Positions 38,106 to 47,701 of a stretch of DNA of 64,000 nucleotides are shown here, one piece after another (positions within the stretch are counted from its first letter, which is position 1; each line of letters starts with the position of its first letter). The translations under genes and the position numbers were made by a program. The notes under the pieces are model-generated. The model ran no database searches. It saw only the letters and a list, made by a program, of their open reading frames with translations, and was not told the origin of the DNA. The DNA is taken from contig NZ_JAGGJY010000005.1 in NCBI RefSeq assembly GCF_017873245.1, forward strand, positions 122,305-186,304, given 5' to 3'. This stretch comes from Clostridium tertium (GTDB lineage Bacteria; Bacillota; Clostridia; Clostridiales; Clostridiaceae).

Positions 38106-38693
38106 CTATTTCATTGACTTTAAATAAGCCTCTTGTCCCACTTTATATAAGTTATTACCATTTACATCTATTATAACTATTAAAGGCATGTCTATTACCT
38201 TCATCTTTCTAATGGCTTCTGCGCCTAAGTCTTCATATGCAATTATTTCTGATGAAACTATACTTTTAGAGATTAATGCAGCAGCACCTCCAATGGCTCC
38301 TAAATATACAGCTTTATTTTTTACTATTGAATCCACAACCTCTTGGTTTCTAGCACCTTTTCCTATCATTGCTTTTAGTCCTAACTCTAGTAATCTAGGT
38401 GAGTACGCATCCATTCTATAGCTTGTAGTTGGTCCAGCTGATCCTATAACTTGTCCTTTTTTTGCTGGACTTGGCCCTACATAATATATAGCTTCACCTT
38501 TAATATTTATTGGTAAATCATGTCCTGAATCTAATAGATCAATTAATCTCTTATGTGCTGCATCTCTAGCTGAATATATAGTACCTGTTAGTAATATTGT
38601 ATCCCCTGCCTTTAGATCTTTTATTTTTTCATATGTTAAAGGAGTACTTATCTTTCTTTCCACAGTTTCTTTTCTTATTTCTTTATTTTCCAC
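38106..38693 (-). CDS. fumB: Fumarate hydratase, class I, beta subunit
   Basis: 195 residues, the C-terminal (swivel) domain of class I fumarase as a separate chain. It has LLTGTIYSARDAAHKRL near 35-50 and GPTTSYRMD near 87. With the alpha subunit it converts fumarate and malate. The start is GTG at 38693 with an AAGGGGAT site, 12 bp after the alpha subunit. A related tartrate dehydratase pair cannot be fully excluded. Confidence 0.88.
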   Translation of the reverse strand: MENKEIRKETVERKISTPLTYEKIKDLKAGDTILLTGTIYSARDAAHKRLIDLLDSGHDLPINIKGEAIYYVGPSPAKKGQVIGSAGPTTSYRMDAYSPRLLELGLKAMIGKGARNQEVVDSIVKNKAVYLGAIGGAAALISKSIVSSEIIAYEDLGAEAIRKMKVIDMPLIVIIDVNGNNLYKVGQEAYLKSMK

Positions 38694-38705
38694 AATTTTA
38701 TCCCC

Positions 38706-39548
38706 TTATAAAATTATTTCTTTATGCCTAGTAGCATGGCAACTTATATTTACAGCAACAGGCAGTCCTGCTATATGTGTTGGATAGGTTTCAATATTAA
38801 TCCCTAATGCTGTTGTCTTTCCACCAAACCCTTGTGGCCCTATTCCAAGTTTATTTATTTCTCTTAATAATTCTTCTTCTAAATCACTATAAAATTTATT
38901 ATTATTCCTATTGTTTATAGGTCTTAATAAAGCTTTTTTAGCTAAATATGCTGCTTTATCAAATGTTCCTCCGATACCTACCCCTACAATCATAGGTGGG
39001 CATGGATTAGGTCCTGCTTCCCTTACAACCTTTATTATAAAATCCTTAACTCCTTGCAATCCATCTGAAGGTTTAAGCATCTTTATTTGACTCATATTTT
39101 CTGAACCAAATCCTTTAGGCGCAACAGTTATTTTTACTTTATCTCCAGGAACTATATCATAATATATTATTGCTGGAGTATTATCCTTCGTATTGATTCT
39201 ATTTATAGGATCCTTAACTACCGACTTTCTTAAATATCCTTCTTCATAACCTCTTCTAACACCTTCATTTATAGCCTCTTCAAGATTTCCTCCCGTAATA
39301 TGAACATCTTGTCCAATCTCCATAAAAACACATGTTATTCCTGTATCTTGGCACATTGGCATTTCTTCATTTCTTGCTACTTCAGAATTTATCATTATCT
39401 TGTCCAATATATCATTAGCTAAATCCCAAGTTTCCTCTTTTTTAGCATTGCTTAAAGCCTCATATACATCATTGGATAAATTATAATTTGAATCTATGCA
39501 TAATTTCTTGATAGCATCTGTAATTTCTTCAACACATATAGTTCTCAT
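38706..39548 (-). CDS. fumA: Fumarate hydratase, class I, alpha subunit
   Basis: 280 residues, the [4Fe-4S]-binding domain of the two-subunit class I fumarase. Cluster cysteines are in MCQDTGITCVF (near 63-70) and GPNPCPPMIVG (near 185), and the GIGGTFDKAA motif follows. The ATG at 39548 has AGGAGG upstream. It forms a two-gene unit with the beta subunit. Such oxygen-sensitive fumarases suit an anaerobe. Confidence 0.9.
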   Translation of the reverse strand: MRTICVEEITDAIKKLCIDSNYNLSNDVYEALSNAKKEETWDLANDILDKIMINSEVARNEEMPMCQDTGITCVFMEIGQDVHITGGNLEEAINEGVRRGYEEGYLRKSVVKDPINRINTKDNTPAIIYYDIVPGDKVKITVAPKGFGSENMSQIKMLKPSDGLQGVKDFIIKVVREAGPNPCPPMIVGVGIGGTFDKAAYLAKKALLRPINNRNNNKFYSDLEEELLREINKLGIGPQGFGGKTTALGINIETYPTHIAGLPVAVNISCHATRHKEIIL

Positions 39549-39780
39549 AAATATCCTCCTATTTCTTAACTTAACAAATCATTAGTTCAATCTTAAATTA
39601 TTATAAATAAAGTCTTATATATTTTATAGATATATTACTAATGTCTCCATCGTTTCTCGAAGTTTAAAATTATTTTATATATAATTATTTATTTTAATAT
39701 AAAGCTTTTCATAAATATTTTATCATATTTTTATACCAAAAATATTATATTTTAATAAATATGTCTAAGGAGAGTATGTG

Positions 39781-39942
39781 ATGAATCTAAACTTAAGTAA
39801 AATTGCTAACTTTATAGTTTACTTTCTTATTGCTATATTAGTATTTTTTATAATCCATATCCTAGCTACTTCTATTAATTTTGAATTTAAAGAATTACCT
39901 AAAAATAGCCTTAAGGTAAATAACTCTATTTTACTTAAATAA
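39781..39942 (+). CDS. Small single-pass membrane protein, unknown
   Basis: A 53-codon ORF with a strong AAGGAG site eight bases before the ATG. It has a short start, one hydrophobic segment (about 9-29: NFIVYFLIAILVFFIIH), and a lysine- and asparagine-rich tail. A terminator follows at 40047. The family is not recognised. It lies alone between divergent fumA and convergent cwlD. Confidence 0.5.
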   Translation: MNLNLSKIANFIVYFLIAILVFFIIHILATSINFEFKELPKNSLKVNNSILLK

Positions 39943-40046
39943 TCTGTTAAACATTTATTTTGCTACTAATTCAAATTATATAGGTTATTAGTCAAAGTAT
40001 ATATCCTAATTAGGTTCTTTTTAAAATGTATTATTTACAAAATAAA

Positions 40047-40086
40047 ACAAGATATATTATCTTTCGTATAATATATCCTGTTTTTT
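40047..40086 (+). terminator. Bidirectional terminator between the small ORF and cwlD
   Basis: ACAAGATATATTAT and ATAATATATCCTGT form a stem around CTTTCGT, flanked by A-rich sequence before and TTTTTT after, so it can end both converging transcripts. Confidence 0.75.
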
Positions 40087-40153
40087 AAATTTAATATATA
40101 GTTGAAATATCTTCGACAATATATTTTGATATATTTCCTCGGAAATCTCCTTA

Positions 40154-40843
40154 TTAATTTGATGTCTTATTTATTTCTTCAAAATACTTTTCTATTCCCA
40201 ATGATATTCCTTCAACTATTGAATTTTGATGTTCTTCTGTTTGTAATCTTTGTTCCTCTTCAGGATTAGATAAAAATCCGCATTCTACCAATACAGATGC
40301 CCCTTCATATTTGTCTCTTAATATTAAATAAGAATCCCCAGCTGGTTTTGATACTCTTTTATTATTATCCTTAACCACTTCTTTAAGTGATCCTTGTATA
40401 TCGTCAGCAAGCTTTTTACTTATATCATTAGATGCATGCCAAACTTGAGCTCCAAAGCATTTAGCTTGTGGAAACATATTTTGATGAATAGATACAAAGA
40501 TATCACATTTTGTCTCAGCCTTTAAATCTCTTCTTTTTTTAAGATCTTCTCTTTTCTTTTCTTTTATTGTAGATCCTTTTTCCTCTAAACCTTGATCTCC
40601 TTCTCTTGTTAAATAAACCTTATAACCCTTCTGCTCTAAGGCATCCTTAAGCTTTAAGCTTATTTGAAGATTTATATCCTTTTCTATTACACCTGACTTT
40701 GATTTTGCCCCACCATCAAATCCACCATGCCCAGGATCAATTAATATTATCTTTTGATTTGCCTCCTCTGCAAAAACTTCAATAGGTGTAAAACATAAAA
40801 GTGATATAGTTATACATAAAATTATTGATTGTAATTTTTTCAT
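40154..40843 (-). CDS. cwlD: N-acetylmuramoyl-L-alanine amidase, CwlD-like
   Basis: An exported Amidase_3 zinc enzyme of 229 residues with a signal peptide (about 1-25). The zinc ligands H39 (IDPGHGG), E54 and H120 (VSIHQN) and the catalytic E187 (VLVECGFLSN) are all visible. Single-domain length fits CwlD, which removes stem peptides to make muramic-delta-lactam in the spore cortex; another cell-wall amidase role is possible. Single-gene unit. Confidence 0.88.
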   Translation of the reverse strand: MKKLQSIILCITISLLCFTPIEVFAEEANQKIILIDPGHGGFDGGAKSKSGVIEKDINLQISLKLKDALEQKGYKVYLTREGDQGLEEKGSTIKEKKREDLKKRRDLKAETKCDIFVSIHQNMFPQAKCFGAQVWHASNDISKKLADDIQGSLKEVVKDNNKRVSKPAGDSYLILRDKYEGASVLVECGFLSNPEEEQRLQTEEHQNSIVEGISLGIEKYFEEINKTSN

Positions 40844-40920
40844 TTCTTTACCTCCATAATATTTATAAAAATAATTATAAATTTATTATGTCCATATTAT
40901 TAATTTTTCTTGCTAATAAA

Positions 40921-40965
40921 AAAATCCCCAGTATTAGGATTTAATATCCTATACTAGAGATTTTT
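40921..40965 (-). terminator. Terminator of the Na/Pi symporter gene
   Basis: An imperfect hairpin with AGTATTAGGAT / ATCCTATACT as its core, preceded by A-rich sequence that is a T run on the minus strand. Confidence 0.7.
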
Positions 40966-40971
40966 ATGTTT

Positions 40972-42588
40972 TTAACTATTTTCTATAACACTTTCTGCTA
41001 TATTTGTTGAATGATCCCCTATTCTTTCCAAGTTGCTTAATAAATCTAAGTATATAGCTCCAGCATATGCATTACAAGTTCCATCGTAAAGTCTCTTTAT
41101 ATGAAGTTCTCTATATTTCTTTTGTAGTCTATCAATTTCTGATTCTATGTACTCTATACTTTTAGCTTTTTCTATATCTTTTTTCGCATAACTATCTATA
41201 GCTACTTGTAAAGCCTCAGTAGTTTTATTATACATATTATTTATTTGTTCCATCGCTTGACTACTATATTCAAGTTTTTTAGAAATTTTTTGAGATGTTA
41301 AATCTGCTATATTTTCAGCATGATCCCCTATTCTTTCTATATCATTTATAACATGAAATGTTGCTGCTACTATACTTAACTCTTTATCTGATAAATCACA
41401 TTTAGAAAGCTTAACTAAGTAATTTGTAATAGCTTCATTTAATGTATTTATAACGCCTTCATTCTCATAAACTTTTTTAATTAGCTTTTCATCATTTTTT
41501 TCAAAAGCTTCTAAAGCTAAAGCCAAGCCCTTTTTAGCCTTATTAGCCATTCTTAATGTTTCTTTTGCAACCTGTCCAGCTGCTATAACTGGAGTCTCTA
41601 ATAATCTATCGTCTATGTACTTTGGTCCTGGTTTATCTTCTTCATCATCTCCTGGAATAATCCTATTAACAAGCTTAATTAATAATCCAGTTAAAGGTAA
41701 CATTATTGCAGTATTTACAATATTGAATACTGTATGAGCATTAGCAATTTGTCTACTAACATCTCCTGGACTTATAGTTGACACTACATTTCCTAAAATA
41801 CCACTAACTAATACTGGTATAAATATTAGAGTCCCACCTAAATTGAATATCAAGTGTAACATTGCTGCTTTATGTGCAGTTTTATTTGTACCAACAGATG
41901 CTATCATTGCAGTAATACATGTTCCTATATTACATCCAAATACTATTGGAAGTGCATCATGTATATTGATTGCTCCTGCTGTTGCTAAAGCTACTAGAAT
42001 TCCTGTAGTTGCTGATGAACTTTGTAGAACAGCTGTTATAACTGCACCAGCTATTATTCCTAAATACCATTTGGAGCCTACTGTTGATAAAATATCATTA
42101 AATATAGGTGAAGCAGTTAAAGGCTTCATAGCAGCACTCATTTGTCCCATCCCAACAAATAGAATACCAAAACCTAATATTATGTTACCTATGTCTTTTC
42201 TCTTCTTACCCTTAGCAAACATAACCATAAATGCTCCTAAGAAAACAAATAATGGAGCAATTTGATCTAATTTAAACGCAACTAATTGAGCAGTAATAGT
42301 AGTACCTATATTGGCACCCATTATAATTCCTGCTGCTTGAGCTAAATTCATTAAACCTGCATTTACAAATCCCACTACCATTACAGTAGTAGCACTACTA
42401 CTCTGTATTATAGCAGTAACTATTGCCCCTACTATAACAGCAATAATTGGATTTCTAGTTACCTTTTCCAGAATTGACTTTAATCCGTCACCTGCGGCAT
42501 TCTCAAGGCCATCTCCCATTATCTTCATACCGTAAATAAATAGACCTAATCCGCCAAGTAACTGTATAATTACCTTTAATGATTCCAA
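40972..42588 (-). CDS. Na/Pi cotransporter with PhoU-like domain
   Basis: 538 residues. The first 310 form the membrane part with two inverted Na/Pi repeats, each with the QSSSATT motif (residues 62-68 and 190-196). The PhoU-like helical domain covers about 340-538 (NDIERIGDHAENIADL and NLERIGDHSTNIAES). It probably imports phosphate with sodium. The start is TTG at 42588 behind an AAGGGGA site. Single-gene unit. Confidence 0.92.
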   Translation of the reverse strand: MESLKVIIQLLGGLGLFIYGMKIMGDGLENAAGDGLKSILEKVTRNPIIAVIVGAIVTAIIQSSSATTVMVVGFVNAGLMNLAQAAGIIMGANIGTTITAQLVAFKLDQIAPLFVFLGAFMVMFAKGKKRKDIGNIILGFGILFVGMGQMSAAMKPLTASPIFNDILSTVGSKWYLGIIAGAVITAVLQSSSATTGILVALATAGAINIHDALPIVFGCNIGTCITAMIASVGTNKTAHKAAMLHLIFNLGGTLIFIPVLVSGILGNVVSTISPGDVSRQIANAHTVFNIVNTAIMLPLTGLLIKLVNRIIPGDDEEDKPGPKYIDDRLLETPVIAAGQVAKETLRMANKAKKGLALALEAFEKNDEKLIKKVYENEGVINTLNEAITNYLVKLSKCDLSDKELSIVAATFHVINDIERIGDHAENIADLTSQKISKKLEYSSQAMEQINNMYNKTTEALQVAIDSYAKKDIEKAKSIEYIESEIDRLQKKYRELHIKRLYDGTCNAYAGAIYLDLLSNLERIGDHSTNIAESVIENS

Positions 42589-42625
42589 TAGCTATTCCCC
42601 TTTTCAACATTATTTTTACATTTTT

Positions 42626-42654
42626 AGTTTACAATACTTTTTAACATTTGTTAA
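42626..42654 (-). promoter_or_regulatory. Possible promoter of the Na/Pi symporter gene
   Basis: TTAACA, 17-base spacer, TAAACT on the minus strand; the -35 lies in the palindrome TTAACAAATGTTAA. Confidence 0.4.
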
Positions 42655-42732
42655 GTAATTAAATATATTTTTAACCTAAATTTAATATAGAAATATATAG
42701 ACTTTCTTGTAATAAGCTTATTTATAAAAAAT

Positions 42733-42763
42733 AAATCCCACAACCATAAGGTTTGTGGGATTT
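42733..42763 (-). terminator. rplM-rpsI terminator
   Basis: AAATCCCACAA / TTGTGGGATTT stem, followed by ATTTTTTA on the minus strand. Confidence 0.9.
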
Positions 42764-42778
42764 GTGAAGTTCCATATA

Positions 42779-43171
42779 TTATCTCTTTGAGAATTGTGGA
42801 GCTCTTCTTGCTTTTTTAAGACCGTATTTCTTTCTTTCCTTCATTCTTGGATCTCTAGTTACGAAACCTGCCTTCTTTAATTCTGGCTTTAAGTTTTCGT
42901 CAGCTTTTACTAAAGCTCTAGTTATTCCGTGTCTGATAGCTCCAGCTTGACCTGTGAATCCACCACCGTGAACGTTAACTAAAACGTCAAATCTGTCCTT
43001 AGTTCCAGTTAAAACTAATGGTTGGTTAACTATCATTCTTAAAGTTTCTAAACCGAAATAGTTTTCTATTTCTCTATTATTTATAACTACTTTACCACTT
43101 CCTGGTACAAGTCTAACTCTTGCGATTGATTTTTTTCTTCTTCCAGTACCCATGTATTGAACTTTTGCCAT
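42779..43171 (-). CDS. rpsI: 30S ribosomal protein S9
   Basis: 130 residues with the [14 protein letters not shown] start and the universal basic tail [12 protein letters not shown] that reaches the tRNA in the P site. It follows rplM by 25 bp and ends at a strong terminator. Confidence 0.98.
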   Translation of the reverse strand: MAKVQYMGTGRRKKSIARVRLVPGSGKVVINNREIENYFGLETLRMIVNQPLVLTGTKDRFDVLVNVHGGGFTGQAGAIRHGITRALVKADENLKPELKKAGFVTRDPRMKERKKYGLKKARRAPQFSKR

Positions 43172-43196
43172 TTTTATTCCTCCTCCCGAGCATGTA

Positions 43197-43631
43197 TTAG
43201 TACTTTAATTCAAGTACTTCTGGTTTTTGAGCATCATGTCCGTGCTCAGTACCTCTATATACTTTTAGCTTCTTAAGCATTTTTCTTCCTAAAACACCTG
43301 TTGGAAGCATTCTTCTTACAGCTTCTTCGAAAGCGAATTCAGGTTTCTTTGCTAATACTTCTCTATATGGAGTTTCTTTTAATCCACCTGGATATAAACT
43401 GTGCTTTCTCATTAATTTTTGATCTAACTTCTTACCAGTTAAAACAACCTTTTCTGCATTGATTACGATAACGAAATCTCCACAGTCAACATTTGGTGTA
43501 AATGTTGGTTTATTTTTTCCTCTTAAAATTGATGCAACTTGGCTAGCAACTCTTCCTAGTGGCTTTCCAGCAGCGTCAACAACATACCATTTTCTTTCAA
43601 CTTCTTGTGCCTTAGCAATGTATGATTTCAT
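43197..43631 (-). CDS. rplM: 50S ribosomal protein L13
   Basis: 144 residues ([30 protein letters not shown]-like [15 protein letters not shown]). First gene of rplM-rpsI. It is preceded by a leader of about 107 bases and a consensus promoter. Confidence 0.98.
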   Translation of the reverse strand: MKSYIAKAQEVERKWYVVDAAGKPLGRVASQVASILRGKNKPTFTPNVDCGDFVIVINAEKVVLTGKKLDQKLMRKHSLYPGGLKETPYREVLAKKPEFAFEEAVRRMLPTGVLGRKMLKKLKVYRGTEHGHDAQKPEVLELKY

Positions 43632-43738
43632 GTTTTTCCCTCCCTGAACTTACATTTGTGCTTTACTTATTAAGTACTGCTTTTATGTCAAGACCCGGGG
43701 CTAGTGGATCTTATATACATAAATTATTCTAACAAACA
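43632..43738 (-). promoter_or_regulatory. 5' leader of rplM, possible L13 autoregulatory leader
   Basis: About 107 transcribed bases before the L13 start, with GATCCACTAGCCCCGGGTC and a further pairing segment near AGTACTTAATAAGT. Firmicute rplM genes often carry an L13-binding leader; the position fits, the fold was not computed. Confidence 0.4.
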
Positions 43739-43744
43739 TACATT

Positions 43745-43773
43745 ATTATAATACACGCTTACGGGCGTGTCAA
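43745..43773 (-). promoter_or_regulatory. Perfect consensus promoter of rplM-rpsI
   Basis: TTGACA (43773-43768), 17-base spacer, TATAAT (43750-43745). The spacer includes the palindrome ACACGCCCGTAAGCGTGT. An array of 13-bp repeats lies directly upstream of the -35. Confidence 0.88.
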
Positions 43774-43774
43774 C

Positions 43775-43865
43775 TATTTTAATTAATTATTTTAATTAAT
43801 TATTTTAATTAATTATTTTAATTAATTATTTTAATTAATTATTTTAATTAATTATTTTAATTAAT
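43775..43865. repeat. Seven perfect 13-bp tandem repeats
   Basis: The unit TATTTTAATTAAT is repeated exactly seven times, filling the gap between the truA stop codon and the rplM -35 box. Each unit holds the palindrome TTAATTAA. Composition and position suggest an extended UP-element-like region; number may vary between strains. Confidence 0.95.
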
Positions 43866-43874
43866 CATCACATT

Positions 43875-44609
43875 TTAATAATAAACCTTTTCCAATACTA
43901 AACCAGCTGCCGGAACACATATTCCTGCTTTTTTTCTATCTTTACTCTCTATTATATTTTTCACTTCTCTTGAATCAATTTTATTAGATCCAACCATTAT
44001 TAATGTTCCAACTATTATTCTTACCATATTATATAAAAAACCATCACCAGTAACATAAATTTTTATTATGTCATCTTTTATATCTATATACAAATCTGAT
44101 ATTGTTCTTACAGTTGTCTTTACCGAACTTCCACTACTCTTAAATGCTATAAAATCTTTAGTTCCTATAAAGTATTTACAAGCTTCCTTCATATCTTCTA
44201 CATCTAATTTACGCTTTACATGATACATATAATCTTTTCCTATTGCGGACTTAACATCTCTATTCAATATCGAGTAAGAGTAGGTTTTCCCTTTTGCACT
44301 GTATCTTGAATGAAAATCTTCTTCTACTTCCTCAGATTTTAAAATCACTATATCATTAGGTAATCTATAATTAATAGCTTCTCTAAATTTTTCTGATGGT
44401 ATTTTACTATTAGTTTTAAAATTTGCTACAAATCCCCTTGCATGAACACCAGCATCTGTTCTTGAGCTTCCGATAACTTCAGACTCTTCATTAGTTAAGA
44501 GTCTAATAGCCTCTTCTAATGTCTCCTGAATTGTTGCTCCTATCTTTTGCTTTTGCCATCCCAAATAATTTGTTCCATCATATTCTAAAGTTAGTTTAAT
44601 ATTTCTCAT
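43875..44609 (-). CDS. truA: tRNA pseudouridine(38-40) synthase
   Basis: 244 residues, with the catalytic aspartate in [12 protein letters not shown] and the usual [12 protein letters not shown] start. The GTG at 44621 overlaps the AAAGGTG site, so the ATG at 44609 is the better start. It follows ecfT by about 27 bp and is the last gene of the ecfA1-ecfA2-ecfT-truA unit. No hairpin terminator is seen; the 13-bp repeats follow directly. Confidence 0.95.
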   Translation of the reverse strand: MRNIKLTLEYDGTNYLGWQKQKIGATIQETLEEAIRLLTNEESEVIGSSRTDAGVHARGFVANFKTNSKIPSEKFREAINYRLPNDIVILKSEEVEEDFHSRYSAKGKTYSYSILNRDVKSAIGKDYMYHVKRKLDVEDMKEACKYFIGTKDFIAFKSSGSSVKTTVRTISDLYIDIKDDIIKIYVTGDGFLYNMVRIIVGTLIMVGSNKIDSREVKNIIESKDRKKAGICVPAAGLVLEKVYY

Positions 44610-44636
44610 GTTTTGAATCACCTTTGCTTATATTAT

Positions 44637-45440
44637 TTACATAGCAAATCTAACTAATAAACTTCCTATAAATAAAATAGAAAATACAGCAAATGCAATA
44701 GTATCTCTATTTGTAAATTTTAATTGCTTCATTCTTGTTCTTCCATTTCCGCCTCTATATGCTCTAGCTTCCATTGCCATAGCAAGTTCATCCGCTCTTC
44801 TAAATGAGCTTATAAATAGTGGTACCAATAATGGAATCAAGCTTTTTGCCTTTTGAATTATTCCACCTGTTTCAAAATCTGCACCTCTTGCCTTTTGTGC
44901 CATCATTATTTTATCTGTTTCATCCATTAGTGTTGGAATAAACCTTAAAGCTATTGTCATCATCATCGCAAGTTCATGCGCTATTTCCTTACCAATTGGT
45001 CTTAATAAGCTTTCTATACCATCTGTCAGCTCAATTGGTGATGTTGTTAATGTTAATACTGATGTACCCATTATTAAAAAAATAAGTCTTAATGCCATAA
45101 ATGCAGCTGTTCTTAATCCTTCTTCATATACTTTCACAAAGCCTAGCTCAAATATCATTGTATCTGCTGTTCCCTTAATCATAAAAATATTTAAAACTGC
45201 AGTAAATATTATAAGAAAAAATACAGGCTTTAATCCCTTATATAAATACCTAGGTTGTAATTTAGCAATATATACTGTTAATGCTAAAATTCCAATTATT
45301 AATATATATCCGATAAATTTATCTACGACAAATAAGGATATTATAAATAATATTGATAATAATATCTTTGTTCTAGGATCTAACTTATGAACAAAAGTTT
45401 CACCCGGTATGTATTGACCTATAGTTATATCTTTTATCAT
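44637..45440 (-). CDS. ecfT: ECF transporter transmembrane component EcfT
   Basis: 267 residues with several membrane segments and the cytoplasmic coupling helices carrying the two Ala-Arg-Gly-like motifs (AQKARGADF and AMEARAYRGG). It joins substrate-binding S components to the EcfA ATPases for vitamin or metal uptake. No S component is encoded here, so this is a shared group II module. Confidence 0.95.
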   Translation of the reverse strand: MIKDITIGQYIPGETFVHKLDPRTKILLSILFIISLFVVDKFIGYILIIGILALTVYIAKLQPRYLYKGLKPVFFLIIFTAVLNIFMIKGTADTMIFELGFVKVYEEGLRTAAFMALRLIFLIMGTSVLTLTTSPIELTDGIESLLRPIGKEIAHELAMMMTIALRFIPTLMDETDKIMMAQKARGADFETGGIIQKAKSLIPLLVPLFISSFRRADELAMAMEARAYRGGNGRTRMKQLKFTNRDTIAFAVFSILFIGSLLVRFAM

Positions 45441-45451
45441 TTTTGCTCCCC

Positions 45452-46312
45452 CTAGCTCTTAACTTCCTTTAATATTCTTAGTAGTTCTTTTTTTCCTTGC
45501 TTTATAGTATAAATTTCATCTGAGACATTAAAACCTCTTCTTTTTAATTCTCTCATAAGGTAAGTTACTTGTGGAACCGCAAGTCCTATATTTTCTAATG
45601 TTTCGACTTCCTTAAACACTTTAGCTGGTGTTCCTTCTAAAGCTACTTCTCCCTTATTCATAACTATTATTCTTTCAGCAAGCTTACCTACATCCTCCAT
45701 ACTATGACTTACTAATATTATTGTCATCTTATATTCATAATGTAAAACTTTTATTTGCTCTAAAATATCATCTCTACCTTTTGGATCCAACCCTGCTGTC
45801 GGCTCATCTAATATAAGGACTTTAGGCTCCATAGCAATTACACCAGCTATCGCTACCCTTCTCTTTTGTCCTCCGCTTAAATCAAAGGGTGATTTATTTC
45901 TATAAGTATCATAATCTAGCCCTACCATTTCCATAGATCTTTTTACTCTTTTTGTTATCTCATCATCAGATAACCCTAGATTCCTTGGTCCAAATTCTAT
46001 ATCTTTTTCTATAGTCTCTTCAAATAATTGATACTCTGGATATTGGAATACTAATCCTACTTTTTTCCTAATATCAGTAAGCTTTACCCCATCTTTTGTA
46101 ATATCTTCCCCATCTACTACTATTCTTCCTGATGTAGGCTTAAGTAGTCCATTCATATGCTGAATTAATGTAGACTTACCAGAACCAGTATGGCCAATAA
46201 GTGCAACAAACTCACCTTCATTTATTTCTATATTAACATTGTTTAAAGCCACTTTTTCAAAAGGTGACTTAGGCATGTATACATGTACTAAATTCTCTAT
46301 TTTAATTGACAT
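45452..46312 (-). CDS. ecfA2: ECF transporter ATPase EcfA2
   Basis: 286 residues with Walker [10 protein letters not shown] (36-45 region), Q-loop, signature LSGGQKRR and Walker [12 protein letters not shown]. It forms a heterodimer with EcfA1. The start overlaps ecfA1 by 16 bp and ecfT follows by 11 bp. Confidence 0.96.
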   Translation of the reverse strand: MSIKIENLVHVYMPKSPFEKVALNNVNIEINEGEFVALIGHTGSGKSTLIQHMNGLLKPTSGRIVVDGEDITKDGVKLTDIRKKVGLVFQYPEYQLFEETIEKDIEFGPRNLGLSDDEITKRVKRSMEMVGLDYDTYRNKSPFDLSGGQKRRVAIAGVIAMEPKVLILDEPTAGLDPKGRDDILEQIKVLHYEYKMTIILVSHSMEDVGKLAERIIVMNKGEVALEGTPAKVFKEVETLENIGLAVPQVTYLMRELKRRGFNVSDEIYTIKQGKKELLRILKEVKS

Positions 46313-47142
46313 AACGCATTCACCATCTCATCTACATTTAAAATATTTGTATCTATATCTATACCATTATTCTTTAATTCATAGCAAAGTTCAGTTACTT
46401 GAGGAACATCTAGACCTATCTCCTTCATTTGCTTTACATTAGAAAATACTTCTCTTGGATTTCCCTCTAAAATTATCTTTCCATCATCCATAACAAGAAC
46501 CCTATCTGCCTCAGCAGCTTCATCCATATAATGAGTTATGAGAACTATAGTAATTCCATACTTCTCATTTATTTCTTTAATATTATTTAAGACTTCTCTT
46601 CTTCCTGAAGGATCTAACATTGCTGTAGGTTCATCAAAAATTATGCATTCTGGTTTCATAGCTAAAATTCCAGCTATTGCAATTCTTTGTTTTTGTCCAC
46701 CTGAAAGCAAATGAGGTGCATGTCTTCTATACTCATACATTCCAACTTTTTTTAAACTTTCATCTACTCTTTTTCTTATTTCTTCTGGAGGAACCCCTAG
46801 ATTCTCCGGCCCAAAAGCAACATCTTCTTCAACTATAGTTGCTACTAATTGATTATCTGGATTTTGAAAAACCATTCCTGCTTTTGCTCTTATCTCCCAT
46901 AAATTATTAGGATCCGATGTATCTAAACTATCTACAATTACAGCACCTTCAGAAGGAACAAGTAATGCATTCATATGTTTAGCTATAGTGGATTTTCCTG
47001 ATCCATTATGGCCTAAAACTACTAGAAATTCACCCTTTTTAACTTCAAAGCTAACTCCATTTACAGCGTATCTTTCCTCTTCTCCCTCATGCACTCTATA
47101 TTTAAAAGATACATCATTGCATTTAATCATTGTTTCTTTCAT
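46297..47142 (-). CDS. ecfA1: ECF transporter ATPase EcfA1
   Basis: 281 residues with Walker [10 protein letters not shown], signature LSGGQKQR and Walker [13 protein letters not shown]. First gene of the ECF-truA unit; the ATG at 47142 has an AGGAGGG site. Confidence 0.96.
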   Translation of the reverse strand: MKETMIKCNDVSFKYRVHEGEEERYAVNGVSFEVKKGEFLVVLGHNGSGKSTIAKHMNALLVPSEGAVIVDSLDTSDPNNLWEIRAKAGMVFQNPDNQLVATIVEEDVAFGPENLGVPPEEIRKRVDESLKKVGMYEYRRHAPHLLSGGQKQRIAIAGILAMKPECIIFDEPTAMLDPSGRREVLNNIKEINEKYGITIVLITHYMDEAAEADRVLVMDDGKIILEGNPREVFSNVKQMKEIGLDVPQVTELCYELKNNGIDIDTNILNVDEMVNALCQLK

Positions 47143-47225
47143 ATATAGCCCTCCTTTTATTGCTTAACTTTTATCTTAAATATTATATAAAAGCTTATTA
47201 GTGTATATACATTTAACATAAGAAT

Positions 47226-47253
47226 ATTATAATATACATTTGCTTAATTACAA
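47226..47253 (-). promoter_or_regulatory. Likely ecfA1 promoter
   Basis: TTGTAA, 16-base spacer, TATAAT on the minus strand, about 85 bases before ecfA1 and after the ribosomal operon terminator. Confidence 0.55.
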
Positions 47254-47312
47254 TTACTTTATAATAAATTTATAAGATCTTATATAATATTTAATTTTGA
47301 ATATGTAAAAAT

Positions 47313-47339
47313 GGGGACTAAGTTATAAACTTAATCCCC
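47313..47339 (-). terminator. Terminator of the ribosomal cluster after rplQ
   Basis: GGGGATTAAGTTT / AACTTAGTCCCC hairpin followed by ATTTTTA on the minus strand. Confidence 0.85.
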
Positions 47340-47345
47340 TGTATA

Positions 47346-47687
47346 TTATACTAATTCAAGTATAACAACTTCTGCTCCGTCCCCTCTTCTTGGACCTTTT
47401 TTGTACATTCTAGTGTATCCACCATTTCTTTCTGCGTACTTTGGAGCAACATTGTCAAATAGGTTTTGAACTACTTCTTCTTCATTAACAAAAGCTAAAA
47501 CTTGTCTTCTAGCGTGAAGGTCACCTCTTTTTGCTAAAGTGATCATCTTTTCAGCTAATTTTCTAGTTTCCTTTGCTCTTGTTTCAGTTGTTTCTATTTT
47601 ACCATGCTTTAAAAAGCTTGTAACAAGGCTTCTTAGCATAGCTCTTCTTTGGTCAGTAGGACGACCTAATTTACGATAACCTGCCAT
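47346..47687 (-). CDS. rplQ: 50S ribosomal protein L17
   Basis: 113 residues ([35 protein letters not shown]). Last gene of the alpha operon, 14 bp after rpoA. Confidence 0.98.
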   Translation of the reverse strand: MAGYRKLGRPTDQRRAMLRSLVTSFLKHGKIETTETRAKETRKLAEKMITLAKRGDLHARRQVLAFVNEEEVVQNLFDNVAPKYAERNGGYTRMYKKGPRRGDGAEVVILELV

Positions 47688-47701
47688 GTGGATTTACCTC
47701 C

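Noticed and set aside
43775..43865. CRISPR-like array
   Set aside because: The units are contiguous with no spacers and no cas gene is near; it is a simple tandem repeat.
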